Positions 30,342-42,568 of a stretch of 64,000 bases of DNA are shown here, piece by piece. Source of the DNA: Clostridia bacterium. Its GTDB lineage: Bacteria; Bacillota_A; Clostridia; Christensenellales; Aristaeellaceae. The notes below the pieces were generated by a model. The model was not told the DNA's origin. It worked only from the letters and a program-made list of their open reading frames with translations, and ran no database searches. The translations under genes and the position numbers were made by a program. The DNA is taken from NCBI GenBank assembly GCA_017938645.1, contig JAGBBE010000009.1, forward strand, positions 1 to 64,000, read 5' to 3'. The stretch's first letter is position 1, and each line of letters starts with the position of its first letter.

Positions 30342-32423
30342 TTATCCTCTAGCAGCCCATTCCCGGTTCGGTCTCTCACCCATTCTGAGCACCAATTCAC
30401 CGCCGGCAAGAATGTCCTGATGAGTAAGTCTCGTGGTATCATACGCCTGTCCATTCAGCGTGGCGGACTGAATGTACTTGGTCTTATCCGTATTTCCATC
30501 AGCGCTGACGGTGAAAACATTGCCGTTATTCAGATGGATGCGCACCTTGCTGAATACAGGGCTGCCGATTTCGTACTCAGGCTTGCCGGGACATACCGGA
30601 TAAAATCCCATGGCTGAGAACACATACCACGCGCACATCGCGCCGCCGTCCTCGTCTCCGCAGATTCCAAACTGCGTGTCGTTGAACCACAGGCGCATGA
30701 TCTCACGCAGCTTGCGCTGAGCCTTCCAAGGCTGACCTGAATAGTTGTACAGATAAGGAATGTGGAACGAAGGTTCGTTGCCCATGCAGAACTGACCGAT
30801 TAGACCCGTCTCGTCCGGGAACTGGCCAAGGAAGCTGTATTTGCTCTGGCCATACTGTTCCACGAACATGCGGTCGAGGTATTTCTCAAGCGCAGGCCAG
30901 CCACCCATCAGCTGTGCAAGACCTTCCACATCATGCTGGACATGCAGGGTGTACGTCCAGCTGTTGCATTCGGCAAAGTAGGCGCGTCCGCCCTGCCCGC
31001 CGGAGAGTTTGGGATCGAAATCCTTGACCCAGGAACCATCCGCCAGTTTCGGCGACATAAAGCCGGTTTCTGCATTGTACAGGTTCCGATAGTTCCCGGA
31101 ACGCTTCTCATAAAGTGCCGCAGCCTCGTCTTTGCCCAGTTCCTTGCTCAGCTGAGACAGACACCATTCATCGTAAGCTGTTTCCAGTGTAACAGACACG
31201 CACTGCCTTCGTTCAAACGCATGGGCATCCTCAAGCCATTCTTTCTCGCCCTCGGGCAGCGCCGGGAAGAATCCTTTTTCGAAATAACACTTGTCAAACT
31301 CGTTGATTGCGCCAAACGACCAGGGAAGCTTCGTGGCTTCCTCTTCATTCTTGACCATGGCCTCCCAAGCAAGTTCGGCGTCAAAATCGCGTACGCCCTT
31401 CATGTAGGCGTCGGTGATCATGGCAGTAGCATGTTTGCCAATCATCACAGGATAGCTGCCTTCCAGATGCGGGAAGGACGGCATCCAGCCGCTCTGCTTA
31501 TACATACGCAGATAGGACTTGATGATGTCCGTCTGACGTTCAGGCTCCAGAAGCAGCTGCAGCGGATGAGCATCGCGATAGGTATCCCATAGACCGTCGT
31601 TGGTGTAGAAGTCTGTTTCGTCTTCATGAACCTGATGATCGTAGGCGCTGAAGTAACGGCCATATTCGGAAATATTGATCATGCGCTGATGTACGCGGTA
31701 CAGTGACGTATAGAATACGCGCTTCTGCTGCTCCGTTCCGCCTTCAACCTCGATCCGTCCCAGAGTTTTGTCCCAGATTTCCTGAGCTCTTTCAGCGACT
31801 TCGTCAAAGCTGAGCGAAAGAGCTTCTTTCTGCAGATTGACCGCAGCCTGCTCTGCATCAATATAGGAAAAACCTGCCTTGACGACCAGCGTGATTCCAG
31901 GTTCGAAGGTCATCAGCAGCGCATTCCCCTCTGCTTTGCAGCTTTCAGGCTTGTGAGATAGCACAGCGGCAAAGCAGCAGGGAACTTCGCGCCATGTTTC
32001 TTCGCCCTTGACCAAGCCATCTTCAAATGTAAGCCTGCCCTCGCCCGAGAGTGCAAAACGCAGCTGCGCCGCCTTTCCAGCTGGATAGGCAAAGCGGTAG
32101 ACAGCACAGTGTTCGGTAACGGTATATTCAGCAGCAATCCCGCTGTCTTCCAGAAGCACGCTCCCCCGGTAGCATTTTACGCATTCGAAATCATGATCGT
32201 ACATGGACTGAAATACCGGGTTCTCACCCACGTCGGGCATGACCGTTCCCTTGTTCATCGGAAAACCATAAATCACCGGCGCAAGGTATTTGTCCATGAT
32301 GCTTTCGTCCAGCACCGGACGGATCTGCGCCATGCAGTGAGGAAGATGTACCAGCGGCTGGGTGGATGTAAGCAGATGACCGATCGATCCGATATAGGGA
32401 TCCACATAATCTGAGTAACGCAT
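30342..32423 (-). CDS. GH92 family alpha-mannosidase
   Basis: About 693 residues from the ATG at 32423 (AAGGAG ten bases upstream). GH92 landmarks: VDPYIGSIGH at the N-terminus, FYTSLYRVHQRM, NDGLWDTYRDAHPL, SGWMPSFPHLEGSYPVMIG, GNEPSFHIPYLYNYSG and GDEDGGAMCAWYVFSAMGFYP near the C-terminus, including the acidic catalytic residues. GH92 enzymes are calcium-dependent exo-alpha-mannosidases, usually alpha-1,2, acting on N-glycans or yeast mannan. No signal peptide is seen, so it is probably cytoplasmic and acts on imported oligosaccharides. It follows lacZ on the same strand. Confidence 0.9.
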   Translation of the reverse strand: MRYSDYVDPYIGSIGHLLTSTQPLVHLPHCMAQIRPVLDESIMDKYLAPVIYGFPMNKGTVMPDVGENPVFQSMYDHDFECVKCYRGSVLLEDSGIAAEYTVTEHCAVYRFAYPAGKAAQLRFALSGEGRLTFEDGLVKGEETWREVPCCFAAVLSHKPESCKAEGNALLMTFEPGITLVVKAGFSYIDAEQAAVNLQKEALSLSFDEVAERAQEIWDKTLGRIEVEGGTEQQKRVFYTSLYRVHQRMINISEYGRYFSAYDHQVHEDETDFYTNDGLWDTYRDAHPLQLLLEPERQTDIIKSYLRMYKQSGWMPSFPHLEGSYPVMIGKHATAMITDAYMKGVRDFDAELAWEAMVKNEEEATKLPWSFGAINEFDKCYFEKGFFPALPEGEKEWLEDAHAFERRQCVSVTLETAYDEWCLSQLSKELGKDEAAALYEKRSGNYRNLYNAETGFMSPKLADGSWVKDFDPKLSGGQGGRAYFAECNSWTYTLHVQHDVEGLAQLMGGWPALEKYLDRMFVEQYGQSKYSFLGQFPDETGLIGQFCMGNEPSFHIPYLYNYSGQPWKAQRKLREIMRLWFNDTQFGICGDEDGGAMCAWYVFSAMGFYPVCPGKPEYEIGSPVFSKVRIHLNNGNVFTVSADGNTDKTKYIQSATLNGQAYDTTRLTHQDILAGGELVLRMGERPNREWAARG

Positions 32424-32449
32424 ATTGATCGTTTCTCCTTTTGAATAAT

Positions 32450-32485
32450 CCCAGAGAGCGCCCGTTTTCACAGGAGCTCTCTGGG
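32450..32485 (-). terminator. Hairpin between lacZ-like and GH92 genes
   Basis: Perfect 10-bp stem (CCCAGAGAGC / GCTCTCTGGG), 16-base loop, followed on the minus strand by ATTATTC. The weak T-tract suggests partial termination or processing. Confidence 0.5.
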
Positions 32486-32500
32486 ATTCTGTCTGAATAC

Positions 32501-35476
<2,976 letters not shown>

Positions 35477-35554
35477 TCAGTTCCTCCCTGATGTATGAGA
35501 TACTTGATACGCTTATGATACCATAACTTCATGGCAAAGTATAGACGAAACCGC

Positions 35555-36490
35555 TTACATTTTTTCGTTCATCAGGCCGTCTATCATTGCGCGCACTTCT
35601 TCTCCGGACAGATTTCCCTCCAGAAAAGACTGTCTTCCCGGTGCTTCACGCCATGTGGTAATTCCCTTTTCGTCCACATCGATTTTTCCGTACGGATGTG
35701 TCTTCCAGATTCCCTCGTCAGGTCTGACTGCATACAGAACCGTAGCTGGATCCCAGCTTTCACGTCCGCAGCCGTGATCATTCCGGTGCCAAAGCCGGTA
35801 ACACATCGCAGCAGGATTATCCTCCGCCGCAAGCTGCTGAAACGCCTGCGCTGTAACAATCGGATAGCCGATTTCGTAGCTGCACATGATCATCTCGCCC
35901 GGCCATTCATCGCAGACAATCCGGGCGGATGAAATATCATCCCGGATATTGAACTCCGTATCCACAACATATCCATCAGGAAAAACGATGGGTTCAGGCC
36001 AGCGGGCATGGAAGCGGCCGCCCATGACGACTGCACGCCTGATCTTGCGAAGGATCAGCTCTTTTCCATTCATGCTGCATATATCGTCTGCCCCGCTCTC
36101 CAGAAGCCTGCGCATGGTATACATGGAACCGATCACAGCCAGCGTCACCGATTCATCCTCCGCACTGGCAAGCGTTTTTCGAAGAAGCGCAAGCGAATCC
36201 GGATACTCAGTATCAGAAGGGAAACGGCTGGCAATCGCGGATGCATACACGTCGTTGCCGCAGGAGGCTGATGAATCATCCGCAAACACACCGACAGGAA
36301 TTCCACTTCTGCCGTAATAACGGTTGATGGCTTCGATGCATGCGCCGTACTGTCTGCCGCGGCAGCAATGGGTCACAGCCAGAATTTCACATTCCCGATG
36401 ATCTGCCAGCGCATGAAGCATGGCAAGCGCACCTGCGTCATCGCAGTCGCCTCCCATGTCCGTATCCAGAATGATCTTCACTGTTTCCAT
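35555..36490 (-). CDS. Inosine/uridine-preferring nucleoside hydrolase family protein
   Basis: 311 residues. The N-terminal calcium site DTDMGGDCDDAGAL is the family signature; AVIGSMYTMRRLL and RRAVVMGGRF and EFNIRDDISSARIV carry further conserved positions. Such enzymes split ribonucleosides into base and ribose. It has a shorter C-terminus with HRNDHGCGRESWDPATVLY, where the usual HD pair would lie. It follows the methylase gene by 11 bases and may be the last gene of the 38.5-35.5 kb operon. Confidence 0.85.
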   Translation of the reverse strand: METVKIILDTDMGGDCDDAGALAMLHALADHRECEILAVTHCCRGRQYGACIEAINRYYGRSGIPVGVFADDSSASCGNDVYASAIASRFPSDTEYPDSLALLRKTLASAEDESVTLAVIGSMYTMRRLLESGADDICSMNGKELILRKIRRAVVMGGRFHARWPEPIVFPDGYVVDTEFNIRDDISSARIVCDEWPGEMIMCSYEIGYPIVTAQAFQQLAAEDNPAAMCYRLWHRNDHGCGRESWDPATVLYAVRPDEGIWKTHPYGKIDVDEKGITTWREAPGRQSFLEGNLSGEEVRAMIDGLMNEKM

Positions 36491-36501
36491 ATTGGATTCC
36501 T

Positions 36502-37086
36502 TTACAAACGCTTTTTCGTTTTTTTCTTCCGAATTGCCAGCATTTGCGGCGGATCGTTGGGCTGGTTTACATAGGCTTTCAGAAGCGCATCATAGCGCTT
36601 ATCATCCAATTTGGAGGCCCAGTCCAGCAGCGCATGCAACTCTCTCGTACCCTCTTCGTGGCCGGGATAGATGCATATGGTCATCAGTCCATCTTCCTTG
36701 AGAACTTCCAGCGCCGCATTGACCGCCTGAAGCGTAGTTTCCACGCGGGTTGTCACACCATGCTCGGTTCCGGGCAGCCAGCCAAGGTTAAAAACAATCG
36801 CATCGGCAGGCTGTGAAACCTTTTCGGCCATATGCTCATGACCGATGCAGAAAAGCTCTGCTCTTTCCCCTATGCCTGCATCTTCAAGACGCTGTCTCGT
36901 GCGTTCCACTGCCTCCGCCTGAACGTCAAAGGCATAAACTTTGCCGTTTTCTCCTGCCAGTTCGCACAGCCACTGCGTATCATGACCATTTCCCATGGTT
37001 GCATCCACAGCACATGCGCCGTCAAACATGGCGTTTTCAATCATTTCTTTGGCCCAGAATCGTGCGGAACGAAAATCCACCGCCAT
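36502..37086 (-). CDS. mnmM: tRNA mnm5s2U methyltransferase-like protein (MnmM/YtqB)
   Basis: 194 residues, a small class I SAM methyltransferase of the family formerly called putative rRNA methylase. Motifs: VDATMGNGHDTQWL (SAM loop, about residue 27), YAFDVQAEAVERT, VFNLGWLPGTEHGVTT and CIYPGHEEG. The YtqB branch was shown to make the methyl group of mnm5s2U34 in tRNA. Start ATG after AAAGGAG, 12 bases past the SGNH gene. Confidence 0.85.
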   Translation of the reverse strand: MAVDFRSARFWAKEMIENAMFDGACAVDATMGNGHDTQWLCELAGENGKVYAFDVQAEAVERTRQRLEDAGIGERAELFCIGHEHMAEKVSQPADAIVFNLGWLPGTEHGVTTRVETTLQAVNAALEVLKEDGLMTICIYPGHEEGTRELHALLDWASKLDDKRYDALLKAYVNQPNDPPQMLAIRKKKTKKRL

Positions 37087-37098
37087 ACTGTTTCTCCT

Positions 37099-37662
37099 TT
37101 ATTGTGCGTCCTTGCGAATAACCGCAGCGATGGTCGCCGCTGCCAGAACCGAACCCGCAGGAGATGGATGGAAGGCGTCCTCGCAGTAGAGTTCAACGAT
37201 CTCGCGCACATCGCGGAAGGCCAGACCAACATCTGCAATCAGCGCATCATTGGCCTCGGCTGCAGCATGATAACTGTCGTATAGCGCCTCAATCATTTCA
37301 TCATAGCTCCTGCCCATACCAGCGAGCTTTTCGGTTCCATCCTTGTAGGCCCAGGTTGCGTAAAACAGAGGCTTGGCTCCATTCTGACGGATCAGATCGC
37401 AAAGTTCCTTCGCACTCTGCTGGAAAGCGTCGCGCTTGGTCATGGGCGCATTGCTCTGCTCCTGCAGAATCACATAATCCCACTTTTCGTCCGAAAGAGC
37501 CTTGTGCGTGGGCTCGTACATTTCGTCCGCAGGATCAAGATGCGCCGAAAGATATGCGCCGCCGCGCGTGAAGGAGACGACTTTCTCTCCAAGCATAGCC
37601 GCAAGAATCCGGGGCATGTCGTTGTAGTAGGTAAAGCTGTTGCCAAGCATCAGAATGCGCAT
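37099..37662 (-). CDS. SGNH/GDSL-type hydrolase
   Basis: 187 residues. The block I serine is in MLGNSFTYYNDMP, the Gly/Asn blocks in WDYVILQEQSNAP, and the Asp-His dyad in EDAFHPSPAGS near the C-terminus, as in SGNH esterases (DUF4886-like branch). No signal peptide; the substrate is not predictable. Start after AAGGAGG. Confidence 0.82.
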   Translation of the reverse strand: MRILMLGNSFTYYNDMPRILAAMLGEKVVSFTRGGAYLSAHLDPADEMYEPTHKALSDEKWDYVILQEQSNAPMTKRDAFQQSAKELCDLIRQNGAKPLFYATWAYKDGTEKLAGMGRSYDEMIEALYDSYHAAAEANDALIADVGLAFRDVREIVELYCEDAFHPSPAGSVLAAATIAAVIRKDAQ

Positions 37663-37683
37663 GATGTGTCCTCCTTTGTATTC

Positions 37684-38520
37684 TTACAGTGTTCCTTTTC
37701 GAAAACGTTCGATCAGTTCAAATGCGATGCTTACCGCATGGCCCCGTTCTTCGATTTCACTTCGGTCAAACCATTTTGCATCGCTCAGTTCAGACTTTTG
37801 AATCTTCAGCGGCTCCCTGTCATCCGCCTCGGCATGAAAGGCAAACATATGCGACCCGCTGATACCCCACGGCTGATCACCGAGATAGTGCAGATTCTTC
37901 ACATGAACGCCTACTTCCTCCAGCGCTTCCCGGCAGACCGCATGCTCCAGTGTCTCACCTACCTCCACATATCCCGCCACAAGCGCATAGTTGGCAAAGG
38001 GACTGTTGGCATTTCTGGCAAGCAGAATTCTGTCGCCGCAGGTAATGGCTGTGATTACTGCCGGAGAAATAGTCGGAAACTGCAGATGGCCGCACGTGCC
38101 GCAGCGAAGCGCACGTTCATTGGGATCAGGGGCGAGCAGCTTTCCGCATCTGCCGCAGAAACGGTGATTCTGATACCAGCTCCACAAATGCCAGCTGGTT
38201 GTAATCAGCGCTGCTGTTTCAAAAGGCAGGCTTCGGAAGATATTGATGCTGAAGTAGGCCAGTTCGTCGTTTTCTTCAATTTCCATAGCTTCTGCCGGAT
38301 GAAATGTGAAAATGACCTGATCATCCGTATGCGCCAGTTCAAACGGCTTGAAATTATCCGGAAGCAAACCCTTCAGCTGTGAAATTTTAGGCAGCGAACT
38401 GGTTTTCCTGTCAAGCAGGACACGAAGTCCGCTGAAACATGCAAACAGGTTGTTTTCCCGCATTACAGCACCAGTTGGTTTGACCGAAAAATCCGGCTGA
38501 GAGAAAATCAATCGATTCAT
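37684..38520 (-). CDS. nudC: NAD(+) diphosphatase / mRNA deNADding enzyme NudC
   Basis: 278 residues. Zinc ribbon CGRCGKLL ... CGTCGHLQFP (about 118-140) precedes the Nudix box GYVEVGETLEHAVCREALEE (about 180), and DQPWGISGSHMFAFHA corresponds to the family SQPWPFPxS motif that marks NADH pyrophosphatases. It hydrolyses NAD(H) and removes NAD caps from RNA. GAAGGAG abuts the ATG at 38520; a TTG nine bases further (38511) has ideal spacing and may be the true start. Confidence 0.9.
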   Translation of the reverse strand: MNRLIFSQPDFSVKPTGAVMRENNLFACFSGLRVLLDRKTSSLPKISQLKGLLPDNFKPFELAHTDDQVIFTFHPAEAMEIEENDELAYFSINIFRSLPFETAALITTSWHLWSWYQNHRFCGRCGKLLAPDPNERALRCGTCGHLQFPTISPAVITAITCGDRILLARNANSPFANYALVAGYVEVGETLEHAVCREALEEVGVHVKNLHYLGDQPWGISGSHMFAFHAEADDREPLKIQKSELSDAKWFDRSEIEERGHAVSIAFELIERFRKGTL

Positions 38521-38546
38521 CTCCTTCTTTTTTACACCCTGGTTTC

Positions 38547-38574
38547 ATCATACGCCGTTTTCGCCGCTTGTCAA
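38547..38574 (-). promoter_or_regulatory. Promoter of the nudC operon
   Basis: Minus-strand TTGACA (38574-38569), 16-base spacer, TATGAT (38552-38547). Its -35 box overlaps that of the divergent promoter on the other strand. Confidence 0.6.
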
Positions 38575-38596
38575 TGCCGCATTCCTGTGATATCCT
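38568..38596 (+). promoter_or_regulatory. Promoter of the peptidoglycan-binding protein gene
   Basis: TTGTCA, 17-base spacer, TATCCT, 36 bases before the ATG at 38632. Confidence 0.5.
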
Positions 38597-38631
38597 TATA
38601 TTGAGCACCTTTTGGAAAGGGGAAGCAACCT

Positions 38632-39654
38632 ATGGATCTGTTGAAGACGCTGCTTGTTTATATGTCTCTGGTGTTTACCACCTCTGTGCAGACCGCGCCG
38701 GAGCCCAGCTATATTCCGCTGGAAACACCTGCGCCCACTGCCTATGTGCAGTCTGCAACCGCTACGCCCAAACCCACTCCTGTACCCACCATCAACATCA
38801 CGCCCAATCCTGCCTACAAGACCATTCAGGTCGGCGATAATGGCGATCTGGTCCGTCAGATGCAGGAAAAGCTGGCTGAATACGGCTATTACGACGGAGA
38901 AATCGACGGCCGCTTCGGCAACCAGACCCGCCGCGCTGTTGAGGCCTTCCAGTATCGCCACGGTCTGAGTGCCGACGGTATTGCCGGCCGCCACACGCTT
39001 ACTGTGCTTTATGAAAGCCCTGAAATCCGTCTGGCTCCGCAGGCCGAAGCGACCGCTACCGTAACGCCTCAGGCCCAGCTGGCCGTTGCCATCACGCCTG
39101 AACCCACGGCAGAGGCCACCGCTGAACCCAAGCCCACAGAAACGCCCGAGCCCACTTTTGCGCCTGTTGAAACTGTCGTACCTGCCGCCGCCCCCACAGA
39201 AACGCCTGTTGCCAAAACAGCTGCTGAGCTGCTCGCACGCGACGGCTGGACCATCCGTGTAAGCGGCACGGATGAAACCGTTGTGGCTTCCGACGCTGCG
39301 ACGCCGCTGAAGCCCTATGATCTGGGCGATGTAATGTATCTTCCGCTGAAGGAATTGCTTACCGCTGGTTATCTGAACGTAATCTCTTCTTCTTCTATCG
39401 AAAAGGAAGAACTCGCTTTCGCCATCGGAAGCAGCATCGTAAGCATCTCCTACACTGAGGATCAGTCCGGTGCACCCGTTTCCATCGAAGCCTTTGTGAA
39501 TGGTCAGCCGCAGGTTCTGCCTGTGCGCGATATCCGCATGGCCGACAAGACAATTTATCTTCCGGCTGCAAGCATCGAAAGCCTGACGGGCATCACTTTC
39601 ACCACCGATGAGGCTGTCAAAACGATCGTTGTTACGATGCCCACCGCCGAATAA
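38632..39654 (+). CDS. Peptidoglycan-binding protein with copper-amine-oxidase-like domain
   Basis: 340 residues. A short hydrophobic N-terminus is followed by a Thr/Pro/Ala linker, a PG_binding_1 domain (about 65-115: VGDNGDLVRQMQEKLAEYGY ... GRFGNQTRRAVEAFQYRHG), another Pro/Thr/Glu-rich linker (120-205), and a C-terminal domain (about 210-340) like the copper-amine-oxidase N-terminal fold (YLPLKELLTAGYLNV, KTIYLPAASIESLTGI). Likely exported and wall-bound; enzymatic activity is not indicated. Start after AAAGGGGAAG; own promoter and terminator. Confidence 0.78.
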   Translation: MDLLKTLLVYMSLVFTTSVQTAPEPSYIPLETPAPTAYVQSATATPKPTPVPTINITPNPAYKTIQVGDNGDLVRQMQEKLAEYGYYDGEIDGRFGNQTRRAVEAFQYRHGLSADGIAGRHTLTVLYESPEIRLAPQAEATATVTPQAQLAVAITPEPTAEATAEPKPTETPEPTFAPVETVVPAAAPTETPVAKTAAELLARDGWTIRVSGTDETVVASDAATPLKPYDLGDVMYLPLKELLTAGYLNVISSSSIEKEELAFAIGSSIVSISYTEDQSGAPVSIEAFVNGQPQVLPVRDIRMADKTIYLPAASIESLTGITFTTDEAVKTIVVTMPTAE

Positions 39655-39665
39655 ACGGCATACAG

Positions 39666-39702
39666 AAAGCCTGTTCCGCATCATCTGCGGAACAGGCTTT
39701 TT
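39666..39702. terminator. Bidirectional terminator
   Basis: 15-bp stem AAAGCCTGTTCCGCA / TGCGGAACAGGCTTT, TCATC loop, T-run; between the convergent wall-binding and LytTR genes. Confidence 0.92.
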
Positions 39703-39705
39703 GTA

Positions 39706-40455
39706 TTACTGGAACATCTTTTCCAGTTCTTCATACTTTTCATGTGTGATCAGTGCGTCGTGCCGGGTACCCTCCAGCCGGATCACATAGGTCCAGCGGC
39801 CATAAGGCGTGATGTCCTTGATGTGGTTGAGATTGATGATATAGCTCTTGTGGCAGCGGAAGAACACGTCCTTCGGAAGCCTTTCCTCCATTTCGGAGAG
39901 GCTGTCGCCGGTAACATAGCGTTCTTCATCCCTGGTGTAGATCACGGTTGATCGATCCTCGCGCTGAACCAGCAGAATGTCCTCGTAATCAACGAAGGTA
40001 ACTCCTTCGCGATGCCGCAGCATCATTCTGCCATTGGCCGCTCTGGGAACCGTCACCTGCGGCGCAACAGGCCGGTCTACCCGCATCCTGAGGCGTTCAC
40101 GAACGCGCTCCAGCGTCTGCACCACCCGTTCAACCTTGAAAGGCTTCATCAGGTAATCGAAAGCATATACCTCAAACGCATCACCCATATAGCCTTCATA
40201 GGCCGTGGCAAAGATAATTACGATATTCGGGTTTTGATCCTGAATCATGCGGGCGGTATCAACGCCGTTCATCTCCGGCATTTCCACATCCAGAAAGACC
40301 ACGTCGGGCCGAAGCTGCTCGGCCAGTTCCAGCGCGGTACGTCCATCTCCGGCTTCTGCAACCAGCGCAAAGCCTTCCACCCTGCTTACAATCTTTCGGA
40401 TAATGGTGCGCATACCGGCGTCGTCATCCGCGACGAGAACCCGAAGATCCTCCAT
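39706..40455 (-). CDS. LytTR-type response regulator, orphan
   Basis: About 249 residues. Receiver domain 1-120 with the acidic pocket DDDAG, phosphorylation Asp in PDVVFLDVEMPEMNG (about residue 55), Thr in FATAYEG and Lys in LMKPF; LytTR DNA-binding domain from about 150 (FVDYEDILLVQREDRSTVIY, FFRCHKSYIINLNHIKDITP). LytTR regulators control wall, toxin or competence genes. No histidine kinase is adjacent. Start at ATG 40455; the open frame extends 27 bases further without a better ribosome-binding site. Confidence 0.88.
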   Translation of the reverse strand: MEDLRVLVADDDAGMRTIIRKIVSRVEGFALVAEAGDGRTALELAEQLRPDVVFLDVEMPEMNGVDTARMIQDQNPNIVIIFATAYEGYMGDAFEVYAFDYLMKPFKVERVVQTLERVRERLRMRVDRPVAPQVTVPRAANGRMMLRHREGVTFVDYEDILLVQREDRSTVIYTRDEERYVTGDSLSEMEERLPKDVFFRCHKSYIINLNHIKDITPYGRWTYVIRLEGTRHDALITHEKYEELEKMFQ

Positions 40456-40478
40456 ATGCTTTCGTTCCTTCCTTACTG

Positions 40479-40913
40479 TCAACGGTATTTGCGCTGTGCA
40501 GGCCGGGTGAAAATTTCGCTCATGACGACGCCCTGCATGAGTCCTCTGGACGACAGATCCAGCAACGGCTCTTTACCGATTTCTTCCGCATAAACGCTCT
40601 TGGGATCGACTTCGATTTCGCGTTCGTGTCCGAGGGAAGGATCGCACAGATCCTCCCCTTCGGTTGAATCAACGTCCAGACTGCCCAGCCATGATGCCTG
40701 ATAACCCTCGCCCTCCGCGGGAGCCATTTTCCGGGCATCATAGACAGAAACAACAGGTTCCGTTTTCTGCACCGCAGATGAACTGAATTTCGGTTCGTTT
40801 GGAAAATGCACAGGACGCTTCACAGGTTTCTTTTCGCTCTGTTTTTTCTTGTTTTGGGACGACGCGAACTTGATCAGCCAGCCAATCAGGACCAGCACCA
40901 GAATTCCATCCAT
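40479..40913 (-). CDS. Hypothetical protein with one N-terminal membrane segment
   Basis: 144 residues, not recognised. Residues 2-15 (DGILVLVLIGWLIKF) form a short membrane segment, followed by a lysine-rich stretch and a mainly acidic, probably unstructured tail ending MSEIFTRPAQRKYR. Start after AGGAGGT. It lies between floA and the LytTR regulator on the same strand. Confidence 0.7.
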   Translation of the reverse strand: MDGILVLVLIGWLIKFASSQNKKKQSEKKPVKRPVHFPNEPKFSSSAVQKTEPVVSVYDARKMAPAEGEGYQASWLGSLDVDSTEGEDLCDPSLGHEREIEVDPKSVYAEEIGKEPLLDLSSRGLMQGVVMSEIFTRPAQRKYR

Positions 40914-40950
40914 CCGTCATCCACCTCCTGTATTCAGCACAGGTTCTATC

Positions 40951-41937
40951 TTACTTCTTTTCAGGAACAGCGGGTGCGGCAGCCTTGGCAATGCCTTCGC
41001 GCATGCTGGTATCGGCGGCCACATTCTGCATCTGATAGTAATCCATTACGCCCAGCTTGCCTTCGCGCAGAGCAGCGGCCATGGCCTTGGGCACTTCGGC
41101 CTCAGCTTCGACCACGCGGGCGCGCATCTCCTGCACAGCAGCCTTCATTTCCTGTTCGTGAGCAACAGCCATCGCGCGGCGTTCTTCAGCACGAGCCTGC
41201 GCAATGCGGCGGTCGGCCTCCGCCTGATCCATCTGCAGCTGAGCGCCTACATTGCGGCCAACGTCAACGTCTGCAATGTCAATGGAGAGGATTTCATAGG
41301 CCGTTCCGGCATCCAGACCCTTGTTGAGCACCGTCTGGCTGATCAGGTCGGGGTTCTCAAGCACCTGCTTGTGGGTTTCGCTGGAGCCTACAGTGGTAAC
41401 GATGCCTTCGCCAACACGCGCGATGATGGTTTCCTCACCGGCGCCGCCGACAAGGCGTTCGATGTTGGTGCGAACAGTCACGCGGGCCTTGGCGCGCAGC
41501 TCAATGCCATCCTTGGCGATAGCGGCGACCACGGGCGTTTCGATGACTTTTGGGGTTACGCTCATCTGCACGGCCTGCAGCACATCGCGGCCGGCGAGGT
41601 CAATGGCGGAAGCCTTTTCAAAAGGCATTTCAATATTGGAGCGCTGCGCGGCGATGAGAGCGTTGATGACGCGATCAACGTTGCCGCCGGCGAGATAATG
41701 CGTTTCGAGCTTGCTCAGCGTCATTTCCAGACCAGCCTTGCGGGCTTTGATCAGCGGCTCAACCAGACGCTTGGGCTGAATGCGGCGCAGACGCATGCCG
41801 ATCAGAGAGGCAATGCTCACATGCACGCCGGCTGCCAGAGAAGTGATCCACAGACCGACGGGTACGAAGCGGAGAAACACAAGAACGAAGATCAGTGCAA
41901 ATACGAATACCATGAAGATACCAACGATAGGTTCCAT
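40951..41937 (-). CDS. floA: Flotillin-like protein FloA
   Basis: 328 residues: N-terminal membrane hairpin (about 5-40), a SPFH-like core (about 65-210, including [20 protein letters not shown] and [20 protein letters not shown]) and a C-terminal coiled-coil rich in Glu-Ala repeats (about 220-300). FloA organises membrane microdomains. It is followed on the transcript order by its usual NfeD partner, encoded just upstream at 41995. Start after GAGGAGG. Confidence 0.93.
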   Translation of the reverse strand: MEPIVGIFMVFVFALIFVLVFLRFVPVGLWITSLAAGVHVSIASLIGMRLRRIQPKRLVEPLIKARKAGLEMTLSKLETHYLAGGNVDRVINALIAAQRSNIEMPFEKASAIDLAGRDVLQAVQMSVTPKVIETPVVAAIAKDGIELRAKARVTVRTNIERLVGGAGEETIIARVGEGIVTTVGSSETHKQVLENPDLISQTVLNKGLDAGTAYEILSIDIADVDVGRNVGAQLQMDQAEADRRIAQARAEERRAMAVAHEQEMKAAVQEMRARVVEAEAEVPKAMAAALREGKLGVMDYYQMQNVAADTSMREGIAKAAAPAVPEKK

Positions 41938-41994
41938 TACGATTCCTCCTCTATATGATGCTCAAAAGCTCCATGAAAGAAGCTTCGGCTTTCC

Positions 41995-42492
41995 TTACAC
42001 ACGGCGCACGACAATTCTTGCGCCTTCCACATGGTCCACGCGAACCATCGTATCCTTGGGAATGTACTCACCATCGGCGACCACATCCAGCTTCACGCCG
42101 TCAAACTCCGCCATTCCGCTGGGACGCAGCACCGTTTTGGTTCTGCCTTCGCGTCCGAGGAAGATTTCCATGTCCTTGCTGGTCACATAACCTTCCGAAG
42201 CGCTCTCCGTTTCTGTCAGAATAACCGGTGACTTGGACAGCCGGCCTTTGTTGACCGAACGAAGCGCGATCGATATGGCTGCAGCAACGCAGGCCAGAAT
42301 AATCAGCGTCATGCCCAGCGCAGCAAGTCCGCCGTGGCGCATGTAGGTAAGCACAATACTCGCAATTTCCAGCGCTATGCCCGAAACGCCCGGGAGTCCG
42401 AAGCCGGGCATAAAGACTTCCACAATCAGTAGTCCAAGGCCGAAAACAAAACAGATCAGAATTGGCAGATTCTGCAGAATCATATCCATCAT
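41995..42492 (-). CDS. NfeD family membrane protein
   Basis: 165 residues. Membrane segments at about 8-25 and 35-80 (PGFGLPGVSGIALEIASIVL), then an OB-fold soluble domain (about 95-165: GREGRTKTVLRPSGMAEFDG, VRVDHVEGARIVVRRV). NfeD proteins associate with flotillins in membrane microdomains; floA lies 57 bases downstream. This short form lacks the ClpP-like domain of long NfeD. Confidence 0.9.
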   Translation of the reverse strand: MMDMILQNLPILICFVFGLGLLIVEVFMPGFGLPGVSGIALEIASIVLTYMRHGGLAALGMTLIILACVAAAISIALRSVNKGRLSKSPVILTETESASEGYVTSKDMEIFLGREGRTKTVLRPSGMAEFDGVKLDVVADGEYIPKDTMVRVDHVEGARIVVRRV

Positions 42493-42568
42493 ACAATCCC
42501 CTCCTGAAGGACTTGTTGGGTTTTTTGCATGGTCATCATATCACGTCAAGACCATGTCTGTCTGCACT

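Noticed and set aside
40849..41958. 369-codon plus-strand open frame opposite floA
   Set aside because: Antisense shadow of a conserved flotillin gene.
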